Positions 21,736-33,693 of a DNA stretch of 41,818 nucleotides are shown in pieces (the stretch's first letter is position 1; the number at the start of each line of letters is the position of its first letter). Source of the DNA: Lactifluus volemus (lineage: Eukaryota > Basidiomycota > Agaricomycetes > Russulales > Russulaceae); contig WTXI01000310.1 in the NCBI GenBank assembly GCA_022376515.1, positions 1 to 41,818 on the forward strand. The letters run 5' to 3'. Both the position numbers and the translations under genes were made by a program. Below the pieces are notes generated by a model, which saw only the letters and a list, made by a program, of their open reading frames with translations, was not told the DNA's origin and ran no database searches.

Positions 21736-23085
21736 TCACGCGGGCGCTGACTTTGCTTCCGCGTCATAGAATTTCATCACCTCTTGCACGTCATCCCTGC
21801 TACCCAAATAAATGCCGGTTCGCTCATGAATGCTAGTTGGCACAATGTCGAGGATGCGCTTGGTACCCGTTGTAGCGATGCCTCCGGCCTAAAAATAGCA
21901 TCACGCATCATTCATTTACTGTCCCCATACCAGGAGGGTCCGGGTGCTACAGAGTCACATACCTGCTCCGTCAGATAGGCCATCGGGAATGCCTCGTAAA
22001 GCAGCCTGAGCTTGCCCTTCTTGCTCTTCTTGTCATCCGGATACCCGAAGATGCCGCCGTAGAGCAGCGTCCGATGTACATCGGCGACCATACTCCCGAT
22101 ATATCGGGCGGAGTAGGGGGATTTTCCGGCAGACGGATACTTGATGCTGTTGAGATAGTTGATGGTCGGAGGGTGGAAATACAGCGAGTTGCCCTCATTA
22201 AACGAGTAGATTTTGCCGCGTGGGGGAATCTTGATATCGGGATGAGTGAGGACGAACTCACCGAGCGCAGCGTCGAGCGTGAAACCGTTCACACCGTTGC
22301 CCGTAGAGAGGACAAGGTTGGCGGAAGAACCGTACCTGAAGAGGAACGGTCAGGTACGGGCCCTCTCATATGAGACTTTCGAAAAGCCCACATCGTATAA
22401 CCGGCTGCAACCATGTCTGAACCAGGCCTCAAAACATCTTCAACTGTGCCTTTCGATCCTGGTTGCTATATAATTCGAAATGCAAGTTGAGCACACCACA
22501 CGAACAGTCTCCAAGTGGGGTGTTTCTCACGATTTGGTATATTCCAAAGATTGTGCCAATGTTGACACCAGCATCAATATTACTGCTTCCATCGAGCGGA
22601 TCAAACACGACACAATACTTTCCCTTGTATCTATCTTCGATGATGACAGCTTGGTCGAGTTCCTCAGACACAAGCACGGCGGTCTTGCCCGATGCACGCA
22701 AGGCATTGATCATGATATCATTCGAGAGAACGTCGAGTTTCTTTTGCTCTTCACCCTGCACATTCGTGTCGCCGGCCAGACCGACACTAGTCATGGGTGT
22801 GTTATGAGTGTCATGTTGCGATAGGCGTGGGAGTCGGAGTATAGGAAACGAACAGATTAATCAGGCGCGCCCTGCGCACGTTGGTAGCAATGAACTTGGA
22901 GGTGAGTTGGATGGCATTGAGAAGAAGGGTAAGATCGCCCGTCGCGGCAGAACCAAGATGAATCTGCTCCGATAGGACGTGGCTGGGAAGAGGGAGGTGT
23001 GAGGGTTAGATAGCCTGAGAAGATGGAGGTTAGAGACCGACCGAGTAAGGGTAAGAATCTCTGTGCTAGGGGGTTCAGTGGACAT
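21736..23085 (-). CDS. FBP1: Fructose-1,6-bisphosphatase
   Basis: Gluconeogenic enzyme that removes the 1-phosphate of fructose 1,6-bisphosphate. It starts [15 protein letters not shown] (ATG 23085); the first intron separates this from [20 protein letters not shown]. The metal-binding motif is [15 protein letters not shown]. The substrate site region is [19 protein letters not shown], then [14 protein letters not shown]. The signature is [20 protein letters not shown]. The C-terminus is [20 protein letters not shown], with the stop at 21736-21738. Five introns, all GT-AG; one uses a GTTCGT donor at ARLINL. Intact, near 345 aa, the usual length. It is transcribed in the same direction as the zinc-finger gene just upstream, leaving a 135-bp gap. 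NUR1 is convergent on the other side. Confidence 0.96.
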
Positions 23086-23220
23086 GGTGGAGGTGATGAT
23101 GGTTATGATGCAAAGACAAGGATGGTTTGAACAGAGATTAGGTGTCGGATCCTTCCCACTGCGGATTGCTGCTGAAAAGGAGTGTCGTAGGTCCGTGATC
23201 CGGTCCGGAATCACGTGATG
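23086..23220 (-). promoter_or_regulatory. FBP1 upstream gap (135 bp) with a CACGTG E-box
   Basis: The whole space between the FBP1 start and the stop of the upstream zinc-finger gene. It contains the palindrome ATCACGTGAT (core CACGTG at 23212-23217) and the nearby CGGTCCGG, a possible zinc-cluster half-site pair. In yeast FBP1 is controlled by Cat8/Sip4 through CG-rich elements. Similarity here is only suggestive. Confidence 0.35.
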
Positions 23221-25283
<2,063 letters not shown>

Positions 25284-25353
25284 TCCAACGATCCAGAATG
25301 AGACAAGCCTTGACCTCATTACCCGGTCCGTCTACCGCCCGACCTCCTCTCCA
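25284..25353. promoter_or_regulatory. 70-bp gap between divergent starts of the zinc-finger gene and the Pmp3-like gene
   Basis: The two ATGs are separated by only 70 bp (79 bp if the inner zinc-finger ATG is used). No TATA box or palindromic site is evident. Shared promoter use is inferred from position only. Confidence 0.45.
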
Positions 25354-26309
25354 ATGTCATCGACAACCAAGATCAAGCCAAAGAAGTATCACGGTTTTGC
25401 CGTCCTTATCTTCATTCTTGGAACTGTCTTCCCCCCTCTTGGTTCGTCCTTTCTTTCCTCACCCCCTTGTCCTCTCCATTAACCCACCTATCCTCAGCTG
25501 TCGCAGCCCGCTTCGGCATTGGGAACGACTTTTGGCTTAATCTCTTCCTAACTATAGCTGGCTATATTCCTGGTTTGCTTCCTTTTTCATCTCCCCACTC
25601 TGATACCCAAATTTATTCTCTCCCAGGCCACGTTCACAACTTTTACATTCAAAATATCCGCAACAATAAGAATCATCGTCGCACTCCGAAATGGGCTCAA
25701 CGCTATGGTCTTGTTGATACTACCAAAATAAAGCGCAACGAACAACGCTCACAGTGGGCCAAACGCTATGACGAGCGGCTACCCAATTCAGCACTCGAGA
25801 GCCAACCATTGGAAGAGGGTCAGAACCCTACCGCATCGAACATGTCCTTGTCCAGCGAGTCTGCCAGCCATCCCCGTCATAGGACTGAAAACGGCGAGCT
25901 TTGGAACCCAGAGGAGGAGCAGTATTATAGCCAGACCAATGGCAGCAGCAACGATAGCCGTTCTAGCCGCTGGCACTACCCTGCAAACTTTGATGATGCA
26001 ACCCCAAACCTGGTGCTAGAACCGAGCAGCAAGCCCAAGAAGAAAAAGAAGGTGAAGAAGGACCGATTTGCACGTACGGAGGATGCGTATTCTATATCCG
26101 AGGATACCACGCGGCGGAAGAAGAAGAAACGTAGCAACCGCTCTGCTGTCGGTGACGACGAGTCGACCTACTCACGGAGGAGTGGGTCTACCGCTCAGGT
26201 TCCTGAGGATCCTGAAGGTGGTCATTACGATCGTACTGAGCTCAGAGGTCCGCAGGGAGAGAGCGATGCACGAGCAGGCGATGAGACGGTGTTCAATCAC
26301 CAATTCTGA
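25354..26309 (+). CDS. Pmp3/UPF0057-family membrane protein with a long charged tail
   Basis: Exons 25354-25441, 25498-25572, 25627-26309 sum to 846 nt (281 aa). The first ~70 residues are a complete Pmp3 domain, with two hydrophobic hairpin segments (FAVLIFILGTVFPPL and FWLNLFLTIAGYIPGHVHNF) separated by AVAARFGIGND. Yeast Pmp3 is about 55 aa and affects plasma-membrane potential and salt tolerance. Here about 210 polar residues follow. They are rich in Ser, Glu and Arg, with two basic clusters (KKKKKVKK and RRKKKKR) and the motif PKWAQRYGL repeated loosely as SQWAKRYDE. The tail is presumably cytosolic and may bind lipid or partners; that is inference. Extended Pmp3 proteins occur in other basidiomycetes, to my knowledge. 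Confidence 0.88.
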
Positions 26310-26461
26310 TTCTTTAGGTAATTCTAAATTAGTTCCAGTCACTACCCCTATTCCCTGTACTGTATTCAATCCCAAACGTATCTTTTCCCGCCGTCTTCTG
26401 CATATATGCATCGATTTAGTACGCTGCTCATCAAGAGCAATTGACCCACTCTCTTGCCACT

Positions 26462-28737
26462 ATGTTCTTCTCACTCCCGTTCTTACTCTTCTTGTACCCA
26501 ACCTGTCTATACGCTGTCCGTCTCGTCGACTTTCAGGTGACCCAGCCACCACCCCTGCCACGAGATGCAACCCAGTGTACCGTTCTGATCCTTGAGTGAG
26601 GCTGGTCGCCCTTCTCTCTCAGACCTTCACTTATTTAGATCCCCCAAGGCGCACTTTTGCCTTCTCTTTCGGACAGTACGCACGCTTAATTCCACTTGAG
26701 GGCAGCGCATACATAGGCTGACGTTGTGACCTTCAGTGCCGAGGTGGTCCAGTTTACGTCTGTAAAGATTGCATACGCAACTGTTTGACGATCCTGACAC
26801 CGCGCGTGTAGACCCCCCATAGATTGCGGTACCCCCGGATCCTGGGCTGGTATCAGTCTTAACTTTACCGTCACAAGCAACGGCACGCAATACGACCGTC
26901 TCGCTACTTTTACCTTCCAGAACGTCGAAAGTCTCTCCGCACCCCCTTCTATTGTATTCGACCTCTTGATTTTTCTGACGCGTTCAGTCAACAGTATGGC
27001 GAACTTCGACGCCAGAACCGGTCAAAGGCGACGGCATCATCTGGTCATACCTCAAAGATGTGACGCGCTTCATTCCGCTGTTCTCCAAGCCCGGCACGTT
27101 CATCTTGCAGCTCGATAACCTCATTACTCGTCACCTCGACGGTGAATATGCCAGTGTGTCAACTTTTTTTTTTGGTCTACAATCCAACGAGTTGTGCTCA
27201 GAATGTTGTTATAGCTAGGCTCGAGGTGACCTTTTTTGCGTCTTCGCCCGAGTACCCAGCCGCGCCGTGCTCAGACCTAATCGTTCCGCTCACCACCTTC
27301 GCGAATAATACAGGCAACGAGGCCTCTGTCCCCCCGGGTTTTCAGTGGGCCCTTCATCTCATGTGTTTTTCCTATAGGGGACTTATCAACTTTAGCTCAA
27401 CGTTACGCTCCCTCGAAATGCGGTGGCAGCTTACGCCGAGTTGCAAGCATCCGGCTTTGGAGATGAGGAGTTTTGGGTATCTTATCCACCTCTGAAAAGC
27501 CTGTCTCTCTCACTGATTGGAGGCTAGTATTTCAATGTTCCTGACCAATTCCATGATGACTTTCCTGTGGGGACAACATTCGGTTGTGGCCCATTTCGCG
27601 AGGTCCGCGTTCTCGTAGATGGACAGGTTGCTGGTGTTGCCTTTCCTTATGCCGTCATTTTTACAGGGGGGGTTGTGCCTTCTGCATGGAGGTGTGTTCA
27701 TGTTATCGTATGACATTACATCTCAGTTTGAAGAATCTTGCAGACCTATCACGGCCTATGGTGCCTTGGATCTGCCAACCTACCATCTCGATCTTACCCC
27801 CTTTATCCCGGTTCTCACCGATGGCGAGCCGCATAACATCACTCTTGATGTCGCCTCCGCAGAAAGTAGTCACCGAATCAATCAGAACTGGTTTGTCTCA
27901 GGCTTGCTGCAAGTAAAGCTCGACCCGTCGTCTATACCCACTACTGGGAAAATCACGCGGTACGAGGCATCGAACTTTGCTACGTCAAACGCCTTGGCAT
28001 CTGTAAGTGGCAAAGACGTAAACATCACCGTTACCGCCTCGCGCAATGTGTACATCGAAGCCGAGATTATAGGCGGAAGCGGTGCGCGAACCAAGGTGGT
28101 GTTTACCCAAGCACTGCAGTATGAGAACGTACAAAACTATCTGCAAAACTTCACTATACAGGTTCGTCGCCCTGGCGTGCCTTCGTCATCTCGTGTTGAT
28201 GCCTTGTGAGCCAGAATCTCTTCCAGCTCGCTTCTGGCTCGGTCTCGTCCAGACACAATAACGAGATAGCGCTGCAAGATGACTTTTCGTATCCACTCGT
28301 TATCAACTTGACCGCCTCACCTGACGGCTCAAATCGTGCGTCTTCTTCCTCCCCTACAATAATTCTTCTCCTTCATTTACTTTCTGCATCAACGGTCATC
28401 CCAAGTCTCGGCATATTGTGATCATTCGTACGACCGCATCCTCCGTCCGGCTCCGTTCATACCCGGTTCTACCATAGTCGAATGCCAGCGCGCGAGTGGT
28501 TCGTTCTCCAACAACGTCAGCTCCCATGGGACCAGCAACAACGTCTTCAGCTACAATGACACCACAGGTCATACCTACACACGGCAGGTCGATGCATCCG
28601 ATAATGTCATTACGTTTGACTATCAGGGCGGCAACCTTGCGCCGAGCCCAGTTCCAGACCAATCCTCTTGGGTATCCCCCACACAGGTGGGGATGACGTG
28701 GCGCCTCCCCGGTCGCAGGGTACTCGGTGGTTATTGA
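26462..28737 (+). CDS. Secreted PNGase A-like peptide-N4-asparagine amidase, one frame break
   Basis: Related to plant-type peptide N-glycanase A, which cleaves the GlcNAc-Asn bond of N-glycopeptides. A signal peptide is visible ([20 protein letters not shown]). Family blocks in order: QVTQPPPLPRDATQCTVLIL, RTFAFSFG, FTPPIDCGTPGSWAGISLNF, IWRTSTPEPVKGDGIIWSYL, LITRHLDGEYATRLEVTFFA, LNVTLPRNAVAAYAELQASG, FGCGPFREVRVLVDGQVAGV, TAYGALDLPTYHLDLTPFIP, NWFVSGLLQVKLD, LSAYCDHSYDRILRPAPFIP. It ends GRRVLGGY. About ten short introns; those at 26596-26648 and near 26677 and 26746 were placed to join conserved blocks. The frame breaks once at the C6 run 27330-27335: one more C gives VPPGFS joining LNVTLP. 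It is therefore probably a working gene with a base-calling error. Located outside the cell or in the secretory pathway. Confidence 0.86.
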
Positions 28738-28951
28738 ACAACAGATACACAAATATGATGTCATGCTACTTATTCCTTTAGACCTGGGGATTCAACGCCG
28801 TGAATCGCAACCCCGCTTCTCATTCTGAGGTTCATGAATCGATCAGCGTGCGCCATATGAGAGAGTTGCAGATGTCATGCCGGCCTCACTTGCTGGCTGA
28901 TAATGTAATGATGCGGTGAAGACCCCGTTCACGTATTCGTAGTGGCTAAGA
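28738..28951. other. Convergent 3' gap between the amidase and C1-THF synthase genes
   Basis: 214 bp holding both 3' UTRs. No gene or repeat is seen. Confidence 0.35.
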
Positions 28952-31900
28952 TCAGAACAAGCCAACCACTCTCCCAGTCTCGGGATCGAGTCCGACTTCC
29001 CAGAACCCTGCAAAATCATGCGTATAAACCAATTACGAGACGTTCGATAATGCAGTAGGTCACAGGACGCACCTGGTCTAGTTCCGAGGCCAGGCATGGT
29101 TTGCATGTCTCCCAGAAGAGGATAAAGGAAGCCAGCCCCCGCCGAGAGTCGCACGGAACGAATCGGAACGACGAACCCTGAAAAGCCACGCCATGTGAGA
29201 AAGGAGCCGCCGAAATTTACGTCAAAACCGACCAGTTGGGGCATTTTTCAACTTGGGGTCGTGTGAAAACGAATATTGCGTCTTCGCCATGCAAACTATT
29301 CGGTTTGTTGTCAACATTTGCAAAAGGCTTTTGCAAAAGACCGGCTATACGAACTAGGGAGATTACTGTATCCTTGCCGTGTGTAGGTTTCGATTTGTCG
29401 TTTGGCGAGATCGCTCAGCTCTATGCCGTCCGCACGGTAGATCTCCTTGGCGATGGTGGCGATCTTTTCTTCAATCGGGAGGTTCAAGTCGTAAAGGAAT
29501 TTGAACTGGGATTCGCCCTCGCAGGCAGCAACTAGAGCTTCTGCCACTTCTCGCGCGCCAGCACCGCCCTCGGCCCAGTGATTGCTGACGATAGCAGCAT
29601 CCGCGCCCGCCGCTAGAGCGTGCTCGCGGATGAGCTGAAGTTCGGCGGGCGTATCGGATCTATTCTATCCGTCAGCACCAAACGCCTCGCCACGCGTCAG
29701 AAGGGCACATACTGGAAGCGGTTGATAGCCACCACGACCTTCAAGCCGAATTTTTTGGAGTTCTGAATATGCCTGACCAGATTCTTCGTACCTTCTGCGA
29801 GTATGACCAAGTCTTCCTTGGTGTAGGTATCTGCGAGTGGTTTTCCGGGGGTGACCTCAGGTCCTCCACCGTGCATTTTCAGCGCACGTGTAGTCGCAAC
29901 GATGACCACAGCGTCCGGGGTCAGTCCGCTCACTCGACACTTGATGTTGCAGAACTTTTCCATGCCCATGTCAGCGCCAAAGCCGCCCTCGGTTAGAACG
30001 TATCCGACGTGCCCTGGCGGGTCACCCTCCTCTCTCCCGACGAGCTTGAGCGCGACACGGTCAGCCAAGATGGACGAGTTGCCATGCGCAATGTTGGCAA
30101 AGGGCCCGGCATGCACAAAGACGGGGGTGCCCTCGAGCGTTTGCATGAGATTGGGTTTAATCGCGTCCTTCAAGAGAACCGCAAGAGCACCGCCAACACC
30201 AAGATCGTCAGCTGTGATAGCATCGCCGTTCTTGCTCGTCGCCACTACCATAGCGCCTAGACGCTCACGCATATCTTGGAGACTTGTGGTCAGGGCTAGC
30301 ACGGCCATGCATTCGCTTGCAACGGCAATATCAAAACCAGTCTCACGCTGGTGGCCCTTCTCTGCGTCGCCCTGACCGATGGTGATCTTGCGTAGGAAGC
30401 GGTCGTTAGTATCTACGACGCGGTTCCACGTGATGGTTTGTGGGTCCACATTCAATCGAGCAAATCGGGTGATTTCTTCGGGAGTAAGGTCGTTCGGGTT
30501 AGTCTTGTCGATGCCAAGCTTTTGTAGGCGTTTGAGCATGAGAGGTGAAAACTCGCGTTTGCCCTTCTTGGCCGGTACCAGGCGACTGTACAAAGCTTTG
30601 TCTGACTGTGTCGCCTCGTGGAACATCCGAGCGTCCAGTGCCGCGGCTGGAGTATGTATGTTAGGGAATTGTATTACCGAAAACAAAGTCCTTACCTAAA
30701 AGATTGTTTGCCGCTGACACTGCGTGGATATCGCCAGTCAAGTGGAGATTGAACTGGATTTTTGTTCAGAACGGAATTGGACAAACCAACGACAGAGACC
30801 AAGACCGACCTCATCCATGGGAATAACCTGGCTGTATCCACCGCCAGCTGCGCCACCCTTGATTCCAAAAGTCGGACCCTGGCTAGGCTGACGCACACAT
30901 GCAAAAGCAGGGCGACCTAAATGGGCGCATATTGCCTGGGACAGACCGATAGTAGTTGTTGACTTGCCCTCCCCAAGCGGAGTGGGGGTGATGCCTGAAA
31001 TGACGACATATTTGCCGTTCTTTCTGTGCTTCAAGCGTTCCAAGACACTCAGTTCGACCTTCGCCTTGTACTTTCCATAGTTCTCCAATTCATCCGGAAG
31101 CAAGCCGACTTCCCGAGCAAGTTGAAGAATCGGCTTTGGGGTCTGTTCCATTGCGATCTCGATGTCGCTTGGAACTTTTTCTTTGATGCGTAGTTTGAGG
31201 GGCTTTACTCTCCGGGAATGGGCTTCCTCCAAAAGGCGCTCCGCGGATTTGAGCGTATTGAACATGAGCTGTGCTACAGTCATGGGGCCTACGCCACCTG
31301 GGACGGGTGTGATGTGGGATGCCACGCTACTCGCGGAGGTAAAGTCTACATCTCCCACCAGACGTTGGCCGGACTTCTTGGTCGCGTCTGGGGGCGATGT
31401 AAGATTAAAGGATGACAAAGACGAAAATTAGCACACCTGGAATATAATTTGTACCAACGTCAATCACTACAGCGCCGGGCTTGATCCAAGAGCCCTGCAC
31501 GAACTCTGGTTTTCCGATGGCAGAAACGAGAATATCTGCATTTTTCACCTAAATAAATTTTGGAGTCATGAATAGGCCAGCGCTGTACGGTGTGTGAGGG
31601 CCTACAATTTCGGGGAGGTCCTTGGTCTTGCTGTGGCATTGTGTAACGGTTGCGTCCTTGTTGCGTAACATCACAGTGACGGGATTCCCGACGATATCAC
31701 TTCGACCAAGTACAACAGCATTGGTTCCGGAGACTTCGACGCCCGTCGATTCGAGGAGACGGATGACACCAGTGGGCGTGCATGGTGAAAATAACGGAGA
31801 GGAAGCGCGAGAAGCGAGGTGGCCTATGTTGTAGGCATGAAAACTGTGTTATTGTGAGCATGAATCGTGATGTATGCGATAGATGACGATTGAGCCTACC

Positions 31901-32344
31901 CATCCACGTCCTTCTCCGGACTGATAGCTTCAGTGACGATGCGCTCTCCGTCAGCGCTGATGTGATCGCCTAGGGGGAGTTGGACCAAGATTCCACTGAC
32001 AGTTTCATCGCAGTTGAGTTTCTTGACGACGTCGACAATCTCATCTACCGTAGCCTGTGTGGGAAGGGTAATATGGTTGTGGAGGATGCCGATCTCCTCG
32101 GCAGCTTTAATCTTCATGCGTACATAGACACTCGAGTCGGGTCGCACACCCGCCTGTACTATGGTTAGTTGCGGCTGAAAGCGGGGGTATCTGGACTTGA
32201 TCGTATTGATGCGCTGGGCAACCTCATCGCGGATTGACCTATGAGGTGGTTATGATCAATGTCACCACCAACAATTAAAAGTACGCATAATGACTTGGAA
32301 ATAATGGACCCATCTATGATTTTTGCTGAGCTTGCATTGGCCAT
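28952..32344 (-). CDS. ADE3: C1-tetrahydrofolate synthase, trifunctional
   Basis: One protein with methylene-THF dehydrogenase, methenyl-THF cyclohydrolase and formate-THF ligase activities, feeding purine, Met and thymidylate synthesis. It starts [13 protein letters not shown] without a presequence, so it is likely the cytosolic form. The N-terminal part shows [20 protein letters not shown] (YxxxK catalytic pair), the dinucleotide-binding turn [20 protein letters not shown] and [13 protein letters not shown]. The ligase part shows the ATP loop [20 protein letters not shown]. It continues [59 protein letters not shown] and [20 protein letters not shown]. It ends [14 protein letters not shown], with the stop at 28952-28954. 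About twelve short introns; two donors are unusual (GTTTTG before GFVVPI, GTTCGT before ICMAKT) but are fixed by the conserved sequence. Length is near 940 aa, as expected. Intact. Confidence 0.95.
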
Positions 32345-32832
32345 TGGAGGACCGTGTGGCGATAAGAATCGATGCAACCGCTGTACTGCGCGAGGGCGCA
32401 GTTTCTGCATCACCCAATCGCGGAGCTAAATTACGGCTATGACAAGTTCAAGTTCGAGCCTACGGCTCGGGTCACGTCACTAGATTGGGCCAGGGCCAGG
32501 CCCTACCCAAAGCCAAGAGTTCATTTCTACTATCTATTATCGAGAGTGAGTATTTGCTGGACCACCAGTACTTGTTACTGTTATTCTATTTTAGAACAAC
32601 CCTGCAGACTGTTGAGACAGGTCCAAGCATACTATATAAGAAGGGGGATCTTGAATCCGAACCACCACCATGGTCAGGTGCTTCTACACTATACCAAGTC
32701 ACAGATCCACTCAGGACCAAGCACAAAGTATGTATTTAATGGTCACTTTTTGCTCATTTTCACTTCAGTCTCATATGCATCAACTGAATACTGTTATCTA
32801 CCATTATCTTATCTAACTTCTTATTGCTGCAC
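32345..32832. other. Intergenic region upstream of C1-THF synthase, with a plus-strand promoter-like site
   Basis: About 490 bp. It includes the C1-THF synthase promoter. On the plus strand, TATATAA (32633-32639) is followed about 30 bp later by an ATG in a Kozak-like context (CCACCACCATGG, ATG at 32670). A well-formed intron follows (GTATGT ... TTCACTTCAG, about 32727-32768). The predicted product resembles nothing I know and runs antisense to the secreted-protein gene, so it is not called as a gene. Confidence 0.35.
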
Positions 32833-33693
32833 TCAACAACATGGATGTCCAGAAATTGTTTCACCAGGCTGTACATCCTTACGACCACTGGCAGTACCTG
32901 AAGGGTCGTGTGTGAGTCAGCCAATGAAAGGAAGAATACTAGAGGGGGAAGTTCATACTAGCAATCTTTTGGCTTTCAACAACATCCCAAGTATCCCCTC
33001 CCTGGGATAGTCAATCAATACATGTCGGGAACTGAAACAAATAAGCTAACCTCAACATTAAAAAGAGTCCATTGGGGTATAGTTGTTCCAGGGGGAACAG
33101 GAATAGATAAACTGGGTAAAGTTCTGTCAGGATGGAGGGATAAAAGGCTTGCATAACAATTGACTTGCCCTAGGGACCCAGGATTCGGGCAGCCTCTGGA
33201 ATACTCAGACCATCTGAGAACAGGTTAGTACGTCGTGAATTCGAAGGAAGGATTTAAATCATTTGATGAGACATACTTCAGCCAAGAACCTCCCTGGCAT
33301 GCGCTACATCCAGCTAAAAGTGAATATACGACGGTGCTGCACTTGCACTGGTCTGAGCCGCTTGGTGTGTAAAACAAAGCCCCGGGTGATGACACAAAAG
33401 TATTATCTACGAGAGAGATGATAACGCGACAGTGGCAAACACAAAGGTAATAACATACTGTCCCCATTGCAAGTTGACAGCACAAGATCTGCGACTTCAC
33501 ACGGGCTCTGGTTGTGCTGATTGAAGGTCTAGAAAATCCAACAAGTCAGGCTCTCAAAATTGTCTGGACGAACAAATCCCGGTCGTACCCATGAGTAACC
33601 ATGACTGCCCGGATCACAGCTCGGAGGTTTGCTCTGGGCAAATGAAAGGCCAGAAAGGAGGAGCAGGAATGTAAGCACCGCTGGATATGACAT
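32833..33693 (-). CDS. Small secreted cysteine-rich protein of a basidiomycete family
   Basis: A signal peptide is clear (MSYPAVLTFLLLLSGLSFAQ). The mature part carries the conserved spacing seen in a large, uncharacterised Agaricomycete family: TFNQHNQSPCEVADLVLSTC (exon 33528-33459), then DQCKCSTVVYSLLAGCSACQ and GGSWLKWSEYSRGC, then SIPVPPGTTIPQWTLFNVEG. The first exon is 33693-33589 and the third 33406-33277; later exon limits are less sure. One later intron may start with GC (GGGCAAGTC, minus strand, about 33158), but it is 45 nt without a stop and could also be read through. Related proteins usually continue into a Ser-rich stretch and a transmembrane helix. Here the frame appears to stop at about 32833 after ISGHPCC, so the anchor is missing or was lost. 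Function unknown. Confidence 0.65.

Noticed and set aside
29851..30375. Plus-strand open frames opposite C1-THF synthase
   Set aside because: Antisense shadow of a highly conserved ligase exon.
32372..33010. A 212-aa plus-strand open frame
   Set aside because: Its start lies inside the C1-THF synthase promoter region and its sequence resembles no known protein; the minus-strand secreted protein explains part of the interval better.
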